Shown: in pieces, positions 25,802 to 34,458 of the stretch
Layout of the letters: every line of letters begins with the position of its first letter
Position numbering within the stretch: position 1 is the stretch's first letter
Assembly: GCA_030833315.1 (NCBI GenBank)
Contig: JAURHM010000016.1
Coordinates: 1-54,913 of the forward strand
Reading direction: 5' to 3'
DNA from: Burkholderiales bacterium
Lineage (GTDB): Bacteria; Pseudomonadota; Gammaproteobacteria; Burkholderiales; SG8-41
Length of the DNA: 54,913 nt
Position numbers and translations under genes: made by a program
Notes under the pieces: generated by a model
Seen by the model: only the letters and a program-made list of their open reading frames with translations
The model's database searches: none
What the model was told of the DNA's origin: nothing

Positions 25802-25877
25802 CGATATGCGCCTATATCGTAAATTATGAGTGACATTTTACTTCGGTTTGATCACAATACGGATTCCACAATGTAAT
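25802..25877 (+). promoter_or_regulatory. AT-rich promoter region with dyad upstream of second tandem Bug gene
   Basis: A perfect dyad CGATAT-N6-ATATCG spans 25802-25819. TTGATC (25848-25853) and TGTAAT (25872-25877), 18 nt apart, form a plausible promoter. Downstream, CAATTAA is repeated (25895, 25904) with the palindrome CAATTAATTG at 25904-25913. The stretch is far more AT-rich than its surroundings. Confidence 0.45.
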
Positions 25878-25927
25878 CATTTTTTAAATTTATTCAATTA
25901 AATCAATTAATTGTATATGGAGGAGTG

Positions 25928-26896
25928 ATGAATAAAACGGTTCTTTTTGTCATCTCGATAATCCCCGGATTGATTTCCGCACCCGTCAACGCGCAATCTG
26001 AGTTTCCGGACAAACCCGTGCGTCTGGTGGTGCCATTCAGCGCAGGCGGCGGTACCGACATTCAGGGGCGACTGCTGGCAGAAAAAATGCGACAGAGCAC
26101 CGGACAATCATTCCTTGTGGATAACCGAACCGGGGCTGGCGGGTTGATTGGCGCAGATATCGTGGTTCAGTCTCCTCCGGATGGCTATACGGTGCTGTTC
26201 ACGACCGCGACCATTGCCGTGAATACCACGATGCAGAAGAAGAATATGAAATTCGATGCTTTGAAGGATCTTGATCCTGTGACGTGGGTCTCTTCTGCGC
26301 CGCTGGTATTGGTGGTCCATCCAAGCATTCCGGTCAAGTCGGTGAAGGAATTGGTCGCACTTGCCAATCGCACGCCCGCTGGTCTGAATCTTGGTGGCAA
26401 TACCCCGGGCAGCACCAGCCACCTGTCGGCAGAAATGTTCAAGCAGTTTGCGAATGTCAAAGGCGTCACCATTCTCTACAAAGGTGGCGGTCCGGCATCG
26501 ATGGGTGTGGTAAGCGGCGAAATCGATCTGTTGTTCGGAACTGCACCGTCTTCAATGCCGCACCTGGTTTCAAAGCGGCTTCGGGCTCTTGCGGTGACGA
26601 CCGAGAATCGCGCGTCGGTACTGCCAGATCTGCCGACAATGAACTCGTTTTATCCGGGCTTTGTGTCGGATAACTGGTATGCGATGTTCCTGCCGAAAGG
26701 GTCGCCAGCCGAAGCGGCCAGCAAAATCAACAGCGAAGTGAAAAAAGCGCTTTCGGCCAAGGAGGTCAGTGATTTTTATTCTCGCGAGGGCCTGGATCCG
26801 GTTGGAAGTACGGCTGGTGAATTGACGGCAAAACTTAAAGCGGAAATTGTCAAATACGCCAAGGTCATCCGGGACGGCAATATCCGGATGCGGTAG
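25928..26896 (+). CDS. Bug/TctC-family solute receptor, second of three in tandem
   Basis: 322 aa. Signal peptide about 22 residues (APVNA-QSEFP). It shares PFSAGGGTDIQGRLLAEK, TWVSSAPLVLVVHPS and DNWYAMFLPKGSP with the preceding receptor. GGAGGAG precedes the ATG; a GTG one codon earlier is also possible. Unlike neighbours, it has its own AT-rich promoter region upstream and terminators on both sides, so it appears to be a separately controlled monocistronic unit. Codon use seems less GC-rich than in adjacent genes. Confidence 0.93.
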   Translation: MNKTVLFVISIIPGLISAPVNAQSEFPDKPVRLVVPFSAGGGTDIQGRLLAEKMRQSTGQSFLVDNRTGAGGLIGADIVVQSPPDGYTVLFTTATIAVNTTMQKKNMKFDALKDLDPVTWVSSAPLVLVVHPSIPVKSVKELVALANRTPAGLNLGGNTPGSTSHLSAEMFKQFANVKGVTILYKGGGPASMGVVSGEIDLLFGTAPSSMPHLVSKRLRALAVTTENRASVLPDLPTMNSFYPGFVSDNWYAMFLPKGSPAEAASKINSEVKKALSAKEVSDFYSREGLDPVGSTAGELTAKLKAEIVKYAKVIRDGNIRMR

Positions 26897-26911
26897 AAGT
26901 CCGCATGCCGC

Positions 26912-26941
26912 AAAACGCCTCTGCCCGGAGGCGTTTTTTTT
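26912..26941 (+). terminator. Intrinsic terminator after second tandem Bug gene
   Basis: AAAACGCCTC pairs with GAGGCGTTTT around a 6-nt loop (26922-26927), followed by further T residues. Confidence 0.9.
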
Positions 26942-27000
26942 GAGGCGCAGGATATGAAACTGCGGCCGTTCTGCTGCGGCGTCCTGCTAGAATCCAGCGA

Positions 27001-27990
27001 ATGTATTTTTCTCGAGGCGGGTGTGGCTTTTCGGCAGGTCTGATCGGGATCGTGTTTCCGCTTTTCCAAAGTGCGCAGGCAGCAGAACCTGCAGGCTTTA
27101 CATCGCAGCCGCTGCGTATCGTGGTTCCGGCGCCCGCGGGGGGCGGGATCAGCCTGCAGGCGCGGCTGTTGGCGCCGGTGATGCGCGCACATCTGGGACA
27201 GCAGGTGCTGGTTGAGCATCGCGCCGGTGCCGGTGGCGTGATCGGCAGCGCAGGGGTGGCCCGCGCACCCGCCGATGGACATACGTTGTTGCTGGCTTCC
27301 ACCGCGCTGACCGTCAATGCCGCCTGGCTGCCCGAACAAATGCCCTTTGATCTGTTGCCGGATTTTGCGCCGGTGAGTTTGCTGTCCACGGCGCCGTTGG
27401 TGCTCGCCGTGCATCCAGGTGTTCCGGCGAAATCCGTTCCCGAACTGGTGGCGCTGGTGAAACGCGGGCGGCCTGCGGTGCGCGCCGGCGGCAATGCCTC
27501 CGGCAGTCTCAGTCATGTTGCGCTGTCGCAGTTCGCGCGCACTGCAGGTTTGCGGATGGAGGGCGTGTTGTTCAACGGCGGCGGCCCGGCAATGCAGTCG
27601 CTGGTTCATGGTCAGTTCGATGCCTTGTTCCTCTCGGCACCGGTGGCGATTCCGCAACTGACGGCGCAGCGGCTGCGCGCACTGGCGATTACTGCGGCCG
27701 AACCCTTGCCGCTGCTGGCGGCAACGCCGCTATTGCATCAGTTTTATCCGGGACTGGTCATCGAGAACCGCTATGTGCTGCTGGCGCCTGCGGGAACACC
27801 GAAAGCCGTGATCACTCGACTGAATGTCGAAGTGCGGCGCGCGCTGGATGACGCCGATCTGCGGGAACGTTATGCAGCGCTGGGGCTTGCTGCCGCTGGC
27901 AGTACACCGGAAATTCTGGCGCAGACCTTGCGCCGGGATGTTGAGCGCTACTCCGGCATGATCCGTCAGGGACTGTTGTCACTGCAGTAA
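27001..27990 (+). CDS. Divergent Bug/TctC-family receptor, third of three in tandem
   Basis: 329 aa with a signal peptide ending near residue 28 (FQSAQA-AE). The family frame is clear (LRIVVPAPAGGG, LVEHRAGAGGVIG, ADGHTLLLAS, LVLAVHPGVPAKS, FNGGGPAMQS). The ligand-loop GGTD is replaced by GGIS and VPYKGG by LFNGGG, so carboxylate contacts may differ. The codons are strongly GC-rich. The ATG at 27001 has no ribosome site and lies 7 nt after TAGAAT (26988-26993, preceded by TG as in extended -10 boxes). It may have diverged to another ligand or lost binding. Confidence 0.88.
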   Translation: MYFSRGGCGFSAGLIGIVFPLFQSAQAAEPAGFTSQPLRIVVPAPAGGGISLQARLLAPVMRAHLGQQVLVEHRAGAGGVIGSAGVARAPADGHTLLLASTALTVNAAWLPEQMPFDLLPDFAPVSLLSTAPLVLAVHPGVPAKSVPELVALVKRGRPAVRAGGNASGSLSHVALSQFARTAGLRMEGVLFNGGGPAMQSLVHGQFDALFLSAPVAIPQLTAQRLRALAITAAEPLPLLAATPLLHQFYPGLVIENRYVLLAPAGTPKAVITRLNVEVRRALDDADLRERYAALGLAAAGSTPEILAQTLRRDVERYSGMIRQGLLSLQ

Positions 27991-28087
27991 TGCCGTTCGC
28001 GATCACAGTATGTGGAATGTGCCGTCAGGCCGCGGGTGCCCTGATAGAATCAAGGCACTTTCCCTTGCAGTGAATCCAATAAAACCC

Positions 28088-28714
28088 ATGACAGAAATCG
28101 ATGCGAGCCAGGTCTCCTGGCAGGATCAGTACAAATTGATGGTGGGAACGGTTACGCCGCGGCCGATCGCACTGGTGACAACGCTGGGTGCGGACGGCCC
28201 CAACGCGGCGCCGTTCAGTTTTTTTAATGCCGTCGGCTCCGATCCGGCAATGCTGATGTTCTCCGTCGGCGACCGCTCCGGCAAGGCCAAGGACACCGTG
28301 CGCAATATCCGCGAAACGCCGGAGTTTGTCGTGCACATCGTCAGCGATGCGATCAAGGACAAGATGAACGTCTGCGCGGTGGATTATCCCTTCGGCGTCA
28401 ACGAACTGGAGCGTGCCGGGTTCACCATACTGCCGTCCCGCAAAGTGAAGCCGCCGCGCATCGCCGAAGCACCGGTCGCGCTCGAATGCAAGCTGATGCA
28501 GATCGTCGAAATGGGCCGCAAGCCCTATCACGTGGTGTTCGGCGAGGTGGTCTATTTTCATTATCACGACGGCATCGTCAATGACCGTTTTCACGTCGAT
28601 GCTGGCGCCATCAATCCGGTGGGCCGTCTCGCCGGCAAGGGCGGTTACTGCCGTATCACCGACCGCTTCGAGATGCCACGGATTCCATTAGAGAGCGCGC
28701 CTGGCGCCAAGTAG
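28088..28714 (+). CDS. Flavin reductase-like (FMN-binding split barrel) protein
   Basis: 208-aa protein of the flavin reductase/FMN-binding split-barrel family. GTVTPRPIALVTTLG, NAAPFSFFNAVGSDPAMLMFSVG and KDTVRNIRETPEFVVHIV are the characteristic flavin-contact segments. No signal peptide. Such proteins reduce flavin for partner monooxygenases or act as independent oxidoreductases; no monooxygenase gene is present in the window. TAGAAT preceded by TGA (28047-28052) may be an extended -10. The ATG at 28088 is preferred to an upstream in-frame codon, since homology starts there. It sits 73 nt before the next Bug gene. Confidence 0.88.
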   Translation: MTEIDASQVSWQDQYKLMVGTVTPRPIALVTTLGADGPNAAPFSFFNAVGSDPAMLMFSVGDRSGKAKDTVRNIRETPEFVVHIVSDAIKDKMNVCAVDYPFGVNELERAGFTILPSRKVKPPRIAEAPVALECKLMQIVEMGRKPYHVVFGEVVYFHYHDGIVNDRFHVDAGAINPVGRLAGKGGYCRITDRFEMPRIPLESAPGAK

Positions 28715-28787
28715 ATCGGTCGCCCGGAATTTTCATAACAATAATGCTGCACCCGTGGAGGACCATGCTCTATCAGCAAGGAGCAGC

Positions 28788-29750
28788 ATGATGTTGATGC
28801 GACACATTTTTTTATTCCTTCTGTTGACTGTTGCAACCGTCGCCGCAGCGGCTGACTATCCGCAGCGCCCGGTCCGGCTGGTGGTGCCATATGCTGCCGG
28901 TGGATCGACCGATACGGTGGCCCGCATCATCGGTGCGCGGCTCAGCGAACGCCTGGGCCAGCAGATCGTTGTGGATAACCGCACCGGCGCCGGCACACTG
29001 ATCGGCACTGAAATTGTCCAGCACGCCTCGGCTGATGGTTATGTGCTGCTGATGGCGACACCGCCGCTGGCGGTCAATCCGGCGCTGTACGGCAAGGTGT
29101 CGTATTCCGTCGAACGTGATTTTGTCGCAGTCACCAATATCGCGGGATCGAGCAATCTGCTGGTGGTGCATCCATCGGTGGCGGTCAACAATGTGCGCGA
29201 GTTGGTGGCGCTGCTGAAAGCGAGCCCAGGCAAATACAGCTATGGCTCCAGCGGTGTCGGCGGCGCGGGGCATCTGGCGATGGCCTTGTTCCTCAGCATG
29301 GCCGGCGCCGAAGCCCTGCATGTGCCCTACAAAGGCGGCGCACCGGCCGTGGCCGACCTGGTCGCGGGACGACTGAACATGATGATGGCGAACCTGACCA
29401 CCGCACAGCCGCATATCCGTGCCGGCAAGCTGCGCGGTCTCGCTGTCGGCAAGGCCAAACGCTCGCCGCTGTTTCCGGAAATGCCGACCATCTCTGAAGC
29501 CGGCGTCAAAGGTTACGAGGCCAATAACTGGAATGGCGTGGTGGCGCCGACCGGCGTGCCGCGCAGCGTGGTTGACCGGCTGTACCGCGACATCACGGCA
29601 ACGCTGAAGGAAACCGCGGTGACCGATCGCATGCAGGCCGCCGGGCTCGAACCGGTCGGTGATTCACCGGCGGAATTTGCGCAGTATCTCAAGGCCGAAG
29701 CGGCGAAATGGGGTCAGCTGGTCAAATCCGCCGGCATCAAGGCCGAGTAA
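28788..29750 (+). CDS. Bug/TctC-family solute receptor, operon with prpD-like gene
   Basis: 320 aa, signal peptide to about residue 21 (VATVAAA-ADYP). RLVVPYAAGGSTDTVARII has S in place of the more usual G before TD. IVVDNRTGAGTLIG, ADGYVLLMA and HVPYKGGAPAV follow. AAGGAG lies 5 nt upstream of the ATG at 28788. It ends 27 nt before the MmgE/PrpD gene, whose stop overlaps RidA, so a Bug-PrpD-RidA operon is likely. Confidence 0.93.
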   Translation: MMLMRHIFLFLLLTVATVAAAADYPQRPVRLVVPYAAGGSTDTVARIIGARLSERLGQQIVVDNRTGAGTLIGTEIVQHASADGYVLLMATPPLAVNPALYGKVSYSVERDFVAVTNIAGSSNLLVVHPSVAVNNVRELVALLKASPGKYSYGSSGVGGAGHLAMALFLSMAGAEALHVPYKGGAPAVADLVAGRLNMMMANLTTAQPHIRAGKLRGLAVGKAKRSPLFPEMPTISEAGVKGYEANNWNGVVAPTGVPRSVVDRLYRDITATLKETAVTDRMQAAGLEPVGDSPAEFAQYLKAEAAKWGQLVKSAGIKAE

Positions 29751-29777
29751 TACCTATTTTCATCAAGGAGTGATTGA

Positions 29778-31217
29778 ATGGCTGCAGTGACCAATAAGCG
29801 CCCGCCTTTCGACAAGGTCATCGTTGACCTTGCCAACTACGCGCACGGCTATAAACCGAAGAGCAAGCTGGCGTTTGAAACCGCGCGGCTGACGCTGATC
29901 GACAGCCTTGCCTGCGCCTTCGAAGCGCTGGCCTATCCGGACTGCACCAAGCTGCTGGGTCCCATTGTGCCCGGCACCATCGTGCCCAATGGCGCGCGCG
30001 TGCCCGGCACCAGCTACGTCCTCGATCCGGTGACGGCAGCCTTCAATGCCGGCGCACTGATCCGCTGGCTGGATTTCAATGATGCGTTCTACGGCCGTAC
30101 CGTGATCCACCCGTCGGACAATATCGGCGCCATCCTGATGACTGCCGATTGGCTGTCACGCACCCGGCAGGCTGCGGGCAAGGCGCCATTGATGATGAAA
30201 GACGTGCTGTCGGCCATCATCAAGGCCTATGAGGTGCAGGGCGGCCTTGCGCTGGAAAACGGATTCACCGCAGCCGGACTCGATCACACGATTCTGGTCA
30301 AGATCGCGACCACCGCGGCAGTGTCTCAGCTGATCGGTTGCACGCGCGACGAAGTGATCAATGCCCTGTCCAATGCCTGGGTCGACGGCCATGCGCTGGC
30401 GACCTATCGTCGCAAGCCGAATACCGGCGCGCGCAAATCGTGGGCCGCAGGCGATGCGTCGGCGCGGGGTGTCTGGCTGTCACTGATGGCGAAAAAAGGC
30501 GAGATGGGTTATCCCTCGGCGCTGACGGCGCCGAAGTGGGGCTTCTATGAAGTGCTGTTCGACGGCAAGCCCTTCAGGTTCCAACGCCCGCTGGGCAGCT
30601 ATGTCATCGAAAACACGCTGTTCAAAATTCCCTATCCAACGGCTTTCCACGGTCAGACCGGCGTAGAGGCCGCGATCAAGCTGCATCCGCTGGTGAAAGA
30701 CCGGCTGGATGACATCAGTCATATCGAAGCGCGCGGCCACAACTCGACGATGGTGATTCTCGACAAGACCGGCCCGCTGGCCAACTTTGCCGACCGCGAC
30801 CACTGCATGCAGTACATGATGGCCATCGGCCTGATTTTCGGCGACATGACCGCCAAGCACTACGAGGACGAGATTGCCGCCGATCCGCGCATCGACAAGT
30901 TGCGCGCGAAAATCCGCCTGACCGAATACGAACGTTACGAGCGCGAGTATCATGATCCCGCGAAACGCACCAACGCCAACTCGATACAGGTGTTTTTCAA
31001 GGACGGCAGCAAAACGCCGCTGTCAGAAGTGAATTATCCTCTGGGCCACCGCAAACGCCGCCAGGAAGGCATCCCGGCGGTGATGAAAAAATTCAATGAA
31101 AACACCGCGATGGTGTTTGCGGCGAAGCAGAAGGCGGCGATTGTGGCGGCCTGCACCGATGCAAAAAAACTCGAAGCGATGGCGGTAAATGAGTTTGTTG
31201 ATCTGCTGGTGCGCTGA
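29778..31217 (+). CDS. PrpD-type 2-methylcitrate dehydratase homologue (MmgE/PrpD family)
   Basis: 479 aa, the length of true PrpD (483). Much of enteric PrpD is recognisable: KLLGPIVPGTIVPNG, AAFNAGALIRWLDFND, HPSDNIGAILMTADWLSR, ARKSWAAGDASARGVWL, GEMGYPSALTAPKWGFY and ADRDHCMQYMMAI. The loop before HPSDN reads AFYGRTVI rather than the enteric TWLAAEWG, so substrate contacts may differ. prpB, prpC and acnM/prpF are absent nearby, arguing against a complete methylcitrate cycle here. Possible role: dehydration of another hydroxy-tricarboxylate supplied through the adjacent receptor (inference). Confidence 0.88.
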   Translation: MAAVTNKRPPFDKVIVDLANYAHGYKPKSKLAFETARLTLIDSLACAFEALAYPDCTKLLGPIVPGTIVPNGARVPGTSYVLDPVTAAFNAGALIRWLDFNDAFYGRTVIHPSDNIGAILMTADWLSRTRQAAGKAPLMMKDVLSAIIKAYEVQGGLALENGFTAAGLDHTILVKIATTAAVSQLIGCTRDEVINALSNAWVDGHALATYRRKPNTGARKSWAAGDASARGVWLSLMAKKGEMGYPSALTAPKWGFYEVLFDGKPFRFQRPLGSYVIENTLFKIPYPTAFHGQTGVEAAIKLHPLVKDRLDDISHIEARGHNSTMVILDKTGPLANFADRDHCMQYMMAIGLIFGDMTAKHYEDEIAADPRIDKLRAKIRLTEYERYEREYHDPAKRTNANSIQVFFKDGSKTPLSEVNYPLGHRKRRQEGIPAVMKKFNENTAMVFAAKQKAAIVAACTDAKKLEAMAVNEFVDLLVR

Positions 31218-31702
31218 TGGTGGCGATTGAGGAAAGACTCGCGGCGATGGGCCACAGCCTGCCGCAGCCGCGCAAGTTTCCCAATCCAAACCGCTGCGGC
31301 TGCGTGCGTGTCGGCAACATCCTGTTCGTGTCGGGTCACGGCCCGCACCATCCGGGAATGCAGATCCGCGAGCACGGCAAGCTCGGTCAGGACATGACGG
31401 TGGAAGAGGGTTACAAAGCGGCGCAGGCATCGGCGCTGGCGATTCTGGCGACGGTCAAGGCCGAGGCCGGCGACCTGGACCGCGTGAAGCGCGTAATCCG
31501 GCTGTTCGGCATGGTCAACAGCACGCCTGATTTTCCGGATCACCCGAAGGTCATCGACGGCGCGTCGGATTTGTTCTACCAGCTGTTTGGTGCCGAGGCC
31601 GGCTGCCACGCGCGCTCGGCTGTCGGCATGGCCAGCCTGCCGCGCGGGCAGGCGGTGGAGATCAACGGCGAGTTTGAACTGCGCGACCAGGTCCCGCGGT
31701 AA
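31217..31702 (+). CDS. RidA/YjgF-family protein
   Basis: 161-aa RidA-like protein. VRVGNILFVSGHGPHHPGM is the family's N-terminal strand, and GMVNSTPDFPDHPKVIDGASDLFYQLFG with HARSAVGMASLPRGQAVEINGEFEL is the characteristic C-terminal block. The arginine in ARSAVG corresponds to the conserved active-site arginine. RidA proteins hydrolyse reactive enamine/imine intermediates; larger members in catabolic clusters may act on other intermediates. Its ATG overlaps the prpD-like stop (TGATG). It converges on the SMP-30 gene with no gap. Confidence 0.9.
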   Translation: MVAIEERLAAMGHSLPQPRKFPNPNRCGCVRVGNILFVSGHGPHHPGMQIREHGKLGQDMTVEEGYKAAQASALAILATVKAEAGDLDRVKRVIRLFGMVNSTPDFPDHPKVIDGASDLFYQLFGAEAGCHARSAVGMASLPRGQAVEINGEFELRDQVPR

Positions 31703-32623
31703 TCAGGACAGTCCGTACATCGTCCGTCCCGGCGTCGGCAATTCCGCGCTGAGGATGGAGCCCCCTTCGGAATCGACGATATAGAGCCGGTGAGGGTTGC
31801 GCACGCCGTAGGCGCAGTTGGTCACCACATCCGTTCCCGGCGAATCAATGCGGTACATCGGTTCGCCGCGGTGATTGAAAATCCACACCGCGCCCATGTC
31901 CGGGTGCGCGACAGCCAGCCCGTCATCCTCGTCGATGGCCATGCCGTCGGGACCGCGTCCGCCGCTCATCTGGATGAACACGCCCATGCGCGACACCGTA
32001 CCGTCCGGCAGTAGCGGCAGCCGCCATACGGCATTGGCGCGGGTGACCGCGACAAGCAGCGTGTTCTCCGCCTTGTTCAGCACGAGGCCGTTGGGGCTGG
32101 GGATATTGTCCGCAATGCGTTCGAGTTTGCCGTTGGCGCGCAGCCGGTAAACCGCGCCCGTCGGATTCTGTAGACCGCTCTGGCCCTGATCGGTGAAATA
32201 AAGGTCGCCGTTTGATGCGAAGACCAGATCGTTCAAGCCCTTGAAGGTTTCAAGGTTATAGCGGTTGATGATGGTTTCTATGCGGCCGCGTTTGGCATCA
32301 AGCAGCATCAGGCCGCGTTTATGGTCGGTGACAAAAATACGGCCGTCCTTGTGGATCTTCAGGCCGTTCGGTTCGCCGTCGTATTCAACAATAAGGTCCC
32401 AGCTGCCGGTCGGCGAGATGCGGAAAATGCGGCCGAAGGGGATGTCGGTGACGTAGAGGTTGCCCTTGCGGTCGAAGGAAGGGCCTTCGAGAAAGCAGCC
32501 GCCGTGCGGCGCGGGGCGCCCTGCGGCAAGACGCTCCGCGGAGACTTTGGTGCGGCGGAATTTTTTCGGCAGTTCAGCGAAGACGTCGGCGGTGATGCGT
32601 TCGGGCGGGGCGAAGAAGCTCAT
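31703..32623 (-). CDS. SMP-30/gluconolactonase-family protein (copy 1)
   Basis: 306-aa six-bladed beta-propeller lactonase-like protein without signal peptide. FLEGPSFDRKGNLYVTDIPFGRI holds the first metal-ligand glutamate; NDLVFASNGDLYFTDQG and SPNGLVLN contain the expected Asn/Asp ligands, and GPDGMAIDEDDGLAVAH the last. It resembles the copy at 39847 along its full length (same MSFF..PP start, about half the residues identical by eye). Probable hydrolysis of a sugar-acid or other lactone. Divergent from the ligase gene (80 nt). Confidence 0.9.
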   Translation of the reverse strand: MSFFAPPERITADVFAELPKKFRRTKVSAERLAAGRPAPHGGCFLEGPSFDRKGNLYVTDIPFGRIFRISPTGSWDLIVEYDGEPNGLKIHKDGRIFVTDHKRGLMLLDAKRGRIETIINRYNLETFKGLNDLVFASNGDLYFTDQGQSGLQNPTGAVYRLRANGKLERIADNIPSPNGLVLNKAENTLLVAVTRANAVWRLPLLPDGTVSRMGVFIQMSGGRGPDGMAIDEDDGLAVAHPDMGAVWIFNHRGEPMYRIDSPGTDVVTNCAYGVRNPHRLYIVDSEGGSILSAELPTPGRTMYGLS

Positions 32624-32703
32624 GATTTCTCAATATGGACTGGTGATCGGAAGGTGCGGGAATTGTATGCCAGAATCCGGCGCAACCCATTACCTGCAAC
32701 ACC

Positions 32704-34305
32704 ATGAAAAAACCGCTCGAAGTCCTCAAGCTCTACGCAGATCACGATTACACGTTGAACGGCACGCTCGCCAGCCGCGCTGCACGCGATCCCGGCAGGC
32801 CGTTCATTTTCTATCGGGAACGCTCCTGGTCCTGGGGTGAGTTCGCTGGAAAAGTGGATGCTGCTGCCCGCGTGCTGGCAGCGCGCGGCATCGGCAAAGG
32901 CGACCGCATGGGCGTCATGGCGCGCAATTGCGACGGCCATGTCGTGCTGCTGTTCGCATTGTCGCGCCTCGGCGCGATCATGGTGCCGGTCAATCCGGAA
33001 TTCGGTGTCGAAGAGGCGAAGTATGTCCTCCATCACGCCGAAGTCAGTGCGGTGGCGGCAACCGGGGACACGCTGGACGTCGCGCGCAAGGCCGCAGCAG
33101 GACTGAAAACGCCGGTATGGTTTGTGGCACTGGATGGCGCTGCGTCGGATGCACCGCTGCTGGATGATCTGATCCAATCGGCGCCGCCGTTCGCCTTGCC
33201 CCGCGATGTAAAGGCCGATGCCACCTGTCTGATCGTTTACACCTCCGGTACGACGGGCTTCCCCAAGGGGGCGATGCACAGCCAGAAAAGTTTTGTCACC
33301 GGCGGCGAGGCTTTTGTCCAGCGGGTCTATCTGCAGGACGATGACCGCGTGATGGTTGTGTTGCCGCTGTTCCACATCAATGCGATGTTCTACTCGGTGG
33401 CGGGTACGCTGGCCGCGGGTGCAAGCATGGTGATTATTCCGAAATTTTCCGCTTCGACGTTCTGGCAGACCGCAGTCGATACCGGTGCGACCGAGGTCAA
33501 CATCATCGAGGCCATCGGCAGCATCCTGCGCGCACGGCCGCGCAGCGAATTCCGGCCCGAACACAAAATCACCAAGATCTATGGCGTGCGCGCCAGCATG
33601 GACGAGACTTTCAAAAACGAGTTCAACATTCCGCACCGCATCGGCGGCTACGGTATGACCGAGATTCCCGGCGTCACCTGCAATCCCTTTGAAGGCCTGC
33701 AGAAACTCGGCAGCATGGGGCCGATCGGCCGTCATCCCGATCCGGCAAGACCGTGGGCACGGTGCCGTGTGGTCGATGATGAAGGTGTGGATGTTGCCGA
33801 TGGCGAGCCGGGCGAGCTGTGGGTGAAGACGCCGATCATCATGCAGGGCTATTTCCGCGATCCGGAGCAGACGGCCAACACCTTCCATGAAGGCTGGTTC
33901 AAGACCGGCGATCTGGTCAAGCGCGACAGCGACGGTTATTTCTATTTCATTTCACGCAAGCGCGACATCATTCGCCGCCGCGGGGAGAATATTGCTGCAG
34001 CAGAACTGGACCGTGTCGTCGGCGAACATCCGGCGATTGCCGAGGCCGGCACCATTGCGGTGCCCTCGGAGCTGGGTGAAGACGAAATTTTTGTGGTCTG
34101 TGCCGTCAAGCCGGGCGCCAGCGTGAGTGCGCAGGAGATCGCCGACTGGTGCCGGGCGCGTCTGGCACCGCAGAAAGTGCCGCGTTTTGTTGCCTTTGTC
34201 GATGAATTGCCGCATACGCCGACACACAAAATTGCCAAAGCGGCCTTGCGAGGGGATGCCAGCTTGCGGGCGCGGGCGGTGGATCTGGCGCCACTGAACA
34301 AATGA
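32704..34305 (+). CDS. AMP-dependent acyl-CoA synthetase/ligase
   Basis: 533-aa adenylate-forming enzyme activating a carboxylic acid to its CoA thioester. ATP-loop YTSGTTGFPKG at 179-189, VVLPLFHINAMFY, GYGMTEIPG, GELWVKTPIIMQGYF, WFKTGDLVKRDSDGYFYF, RKRDIIRRRGENIAAAE and the C-terminal lysine in THKIAKAALR are all present, so it should be active. The substrate is unknown; relatives act on fatty, aromatic or short dicarboxylic acids. It may start a long plus-strand unit reaching the amidohydrolase at 44190, although a 153-nt leader separates it from the next gene. Confidence 0.93.
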   Translation: MKKPLEVLKLYADHDYTLNGTLASRAARDPGRPFIFYRERSWSWGEFAGKVDAAARVLAARGIGKGDRMGVMARNCDGHVVLLFALSRLGAIMVPVNPEFGVEEAKYVLHHAEVSAVAATGDTLDVARKAAAGLKTPVWFVALDGAASDAPLLDDLIQSAPPFALPRDVKADATCLIVYTSGTTGFPKGAMHSQKSFVTGGEAFVQRVYLQDDDRVMVVLPLFHINAMFYSVAGTLAAGASMVIIPKFSASTFWQTAVDTGATEVNIIEAIGSILRARPRSEFRPEHKITKIYGVRASMDETFKNEFNIPHRIGGYGMTEIPGVTCNPFEGLQKLGSMGPIGRHPDPARPWARCRVVDDEGVDVADGEPGELWVKTPIIMQGYFRDPEQTANTFHEGWFKTGDLVKRDSDGYFYFISRKRDIIRRRGENIAAAELDRVVGEHPAIAEAGTIAVPSELGEDEIFVVCAVKPGASVSAQEIADWCRARLAPQKVPRFVAFVDELPHTPTHKIAKAALRGDASLRARAVDLAPLNK

Positions 34306-34458
34306 CTTTTCATAGAGGGGTGCGTCTTGTAAGCCTACCGCCCCTTGGCTAGACTCGGAGCCTCTGGCGCTAAGGCGCTGAAGCGCTGCAGATCAGCCGA
34401 TACACCAATATATTCAGATCGCCCTTCATTTCGACAGGCCGGTCCCGGGGAGAACAAC

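Noticed and set aside
32620..33888. 422-codon minus-strand open frame opposite the acyl-CoA ligase
   Set aside because: Antisense to an intact ligase; low-complexity His/Arg/Asp composition typical of shadows.
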